Shown in pieces: positions 62,277-64,000 of a stretch of DNA of 64,000 nucleotides. The stretch is from Xestospongia bergquistia (lineage: Eukaryota > Porifera > Demospongiae > Haplosclerida > Petrosiidae). The translations under genes and the position numbers were made by a program. The DNA is taken from positions 2,369,501 to 2,433,500 of the forward strand of contig OZ014425.1 of assembly GCA_963965975.1 (NCBI GenBank). Reading direction: 5' to 3'. The notes under the pieces are model-generated. The model did no database searches. It saw only the letters and a list, made by a program, of their open reading frames with translations, and had not been told where the DNA came from. Numbering within the stretch: the stretch's first letter is position 1; each line of letters starts with the position of its first letter.

Positions 62277-63060
62277 TGTGATAACTAGGGATATTCCAGA
62301 TGAGCACATGTATATATTGTGTGAGCACATTTTCAGTTGTTTATATTTGTTGTTTTATGTTGAATCTATCCCGGCCAGGTTACAACCCAGATACTGGTAT
62401 TGGAGAAAACAAAAGGAAGTATATTTACAGGAAAGTGATAGCTCCTTGTTAAGCAGGTAATAATGCTTAAAAATGAAAAGTGGCATAACATGTAAGTATT
62501 ACTAGAAATGCTTTATAAGATAACTACTGTATACATATATAGTGTTGTCATGTTCGTTAGGGCATAATATGAGCTATTTACATGGTAAAATTATATCATA
62601 ATAAAACGTTATATAGATAACAACATAATATGAGGTACGTCACTTTGTAATATTATAATATGGATAGTAATGTAATACATGAAATTGTAAACCCTATTTC
62701 TCTAAATTTGCTACTGAAATTTTGATGCCTTTTTCCAAATATTATTGGGGCCAAAAATATGCCTAATTAATCTCTTTTTTCTTATAATTTTTGTTACTGA
62801 AAATATGCAAAATCTTAACAAATTCAGTGAATTTTAAGCCCTTTTTTTCAAAATTTTGCCACTATCAATTTTTAAGTATTTTTTAGAAGTATAGTTTGCA
62901 ATCAAAATGCACAAGTATTTAAGCACTTCCTTTTAAATGTAAGTCCTTTTGTAACTATTTTCAACTCCAAAAATACAACAAAATTTTAACCCCTACCTCC
63001 CTAAATTTGACACCGAAAAGGAATTTTTACCGATTTTATCTAATTTCCTTTTGTTCAAGA
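62277..63060 (+). mobile_element. LTR-like sequence, copy 1
   Basis: It starts TGTGATAAC after a polypurine run, contains a catgtatatattgtg TATA-like stretch and aataaaacgttatatag as a possible polyadenylation signal (62600). The same sequence begins again at 63120. The right boundary is uncertain. Confidence 0.45.
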
Positions 63061-64000
63061 TCCCCCTGCAGTTCGAGCTGATACCTCAACCAGTTGATCA
63101 TTTTGCTTGAGAGGGGAAATGTGATAACTATGAATATTCCAGATGAGCGCATGTATATATTGTGTAAGCACATGTTCAGTAGTTTTTTCTTTTATATTTG
63201 TTGTTGTATGTTGAATCTGTCTTGGCTAGGTTACAAAAAAGACACTGGTATTTGGAAGTATATTTACAGAAAAGTGGCATGTTCGTTAGGGCGTAATATG
63301 AGGTAGTTATATGGCAAAATTATATTATAATAAAACGTTATATAGATAACAACATAAAATGAGGTACGTTATGTTGTAATATCATAATATTGGGTAGTAA
63401 TATAATCCGTGAAATTGTAAATCCTATTTCTCTAAATTTGTTACAGAAAACAAGTGAATTTTGACTTTTTGCAAGTATTATTGGCACCAAATTATACCAA
63501 ACTATATGTTACTTTTAACTATTTTCGACTCCAAAAATGCAACGAAATTTTAACCCCTATCTCCCTAAATTTGTCACCCAAATAAAGGAATTTTTAATGT
63601 TTTTTTCTAATTTAATTTTGCAAAACTATATGTGAAAATTGAACATCTTGTGCATAAAATACACAATTTTAAAAGTGTGCCCTTACTTTTTTGGCACAAA
63701 GGTGTCTAAATATCTATACTTTGGTCACCCAAACACATAGAAAAAGAGAAAAGATGCAATTTTGGCCCAAAAGGTTTTCAAAAAGTCTTTTAAATTATGA
63801 GTATTTTCAGAGGTTAAAATGCATGTATTTTTTCATCAAAAAAATTTTAAAAGATGTCTTCAAAATTCATGAATTTTTGTGGTAATATCGGATTAAAATT
63901 TGCGTATTTTTCGCACCACAAAGGGGATAAAATAGACGTAAAATACACCTAAACCATGAACCCTAAATACTAACATTATAACATAAACCCAAACCTGAAA
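63061..64000 (+). mobile_element. LTR-like sequence, copy 2, with a shortened Pol tail before it
   Basis: 63061-63110 repeats the end of the Pol tail (gatccccctgcagttcgagc and cagttgatcattttgc) in shortened form, followed by gagaggggaaa and TGTGATAAC at 63120. The order of motifs to about 63640 matches copy 1, with deletions. The final 350 nt show only AT-rich sequence. Confidence 0.45.

Overview
This is an AT-rich, repeat-laden piece of an animal genome, probably a demosponge similar to Amphimedon (inferred from very short 50-100 bp GT-AG introns, very AT-rich spacers and the families present). No rRNA, tRNA or CRISPR array was recognised. A 200 bp run of N (19701-19900) marks an assembly gap. 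Most coding signal lies in short exons or broken copies, so long ORFs are a poor guide; exon chains below come from hand reading of splice sites and phases and are approximate.

Layout. 1-2.3 kb: mostly featureless, with a copy of a segment found again at 28.5 kb and a perfect 18 bp hairpin. 2.4-4.75 kb: decayed multi-exon gene of a mobile-element-like family on the minus strand, with a 420 bp MITE in an intron. 4.76-6.3 kb: an outlying copy of a block at 49.6-51.2 kb. 6.8-14.35 kb: exon-like pieces on the plus strand, ending in a HECT E3 ubiquitin ligase pseudogene; 14.5-15.5 kb a dead integrase-type element; 15.75-16.18 kb an inverted partial copy of the HECT gene. 16.9-17.96 kb: dead reverse-transcriptase fragment. 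18.8-22.3 kb: a minus-strand gene of about 20 small exons carrying ubiquitin-specific protease (USP) motifs, the best candidate for a working gene. 22.6-29 kb: two hAT-derived elements with 8 bp target duplications, minisatellite DNA and weak ORFs.

29-53.4 kb is one huge array of about 60 diverged units. Each carries a 113 nt exon-like core with an acceptor-like start and donor-like end, organised in higher-order duplications. At 53.4-55.65 kb it is interrupted by a piggyBac-type transposase gene with one in-frame stop and one 1-nt frameshift. 56.86-61.58 kb is a second, independent array of about 24 small units (typically 59 nt between TAG and GTAAGT), bounded by inverted 37-nt repeats and containing two copies of a TIR element that carries a RecQ-like helicase fragment. 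61.9-64 kb holds the tail of a Ty3/Gypsy-like Pol ORF followed by duplicated LTR-like sequence.

The two exon-like arrays are the most unusual content. They could be amplified exon cassettes, or satellites that happen to have grown from an exon with its intron edges; the sequence alone does not decide.
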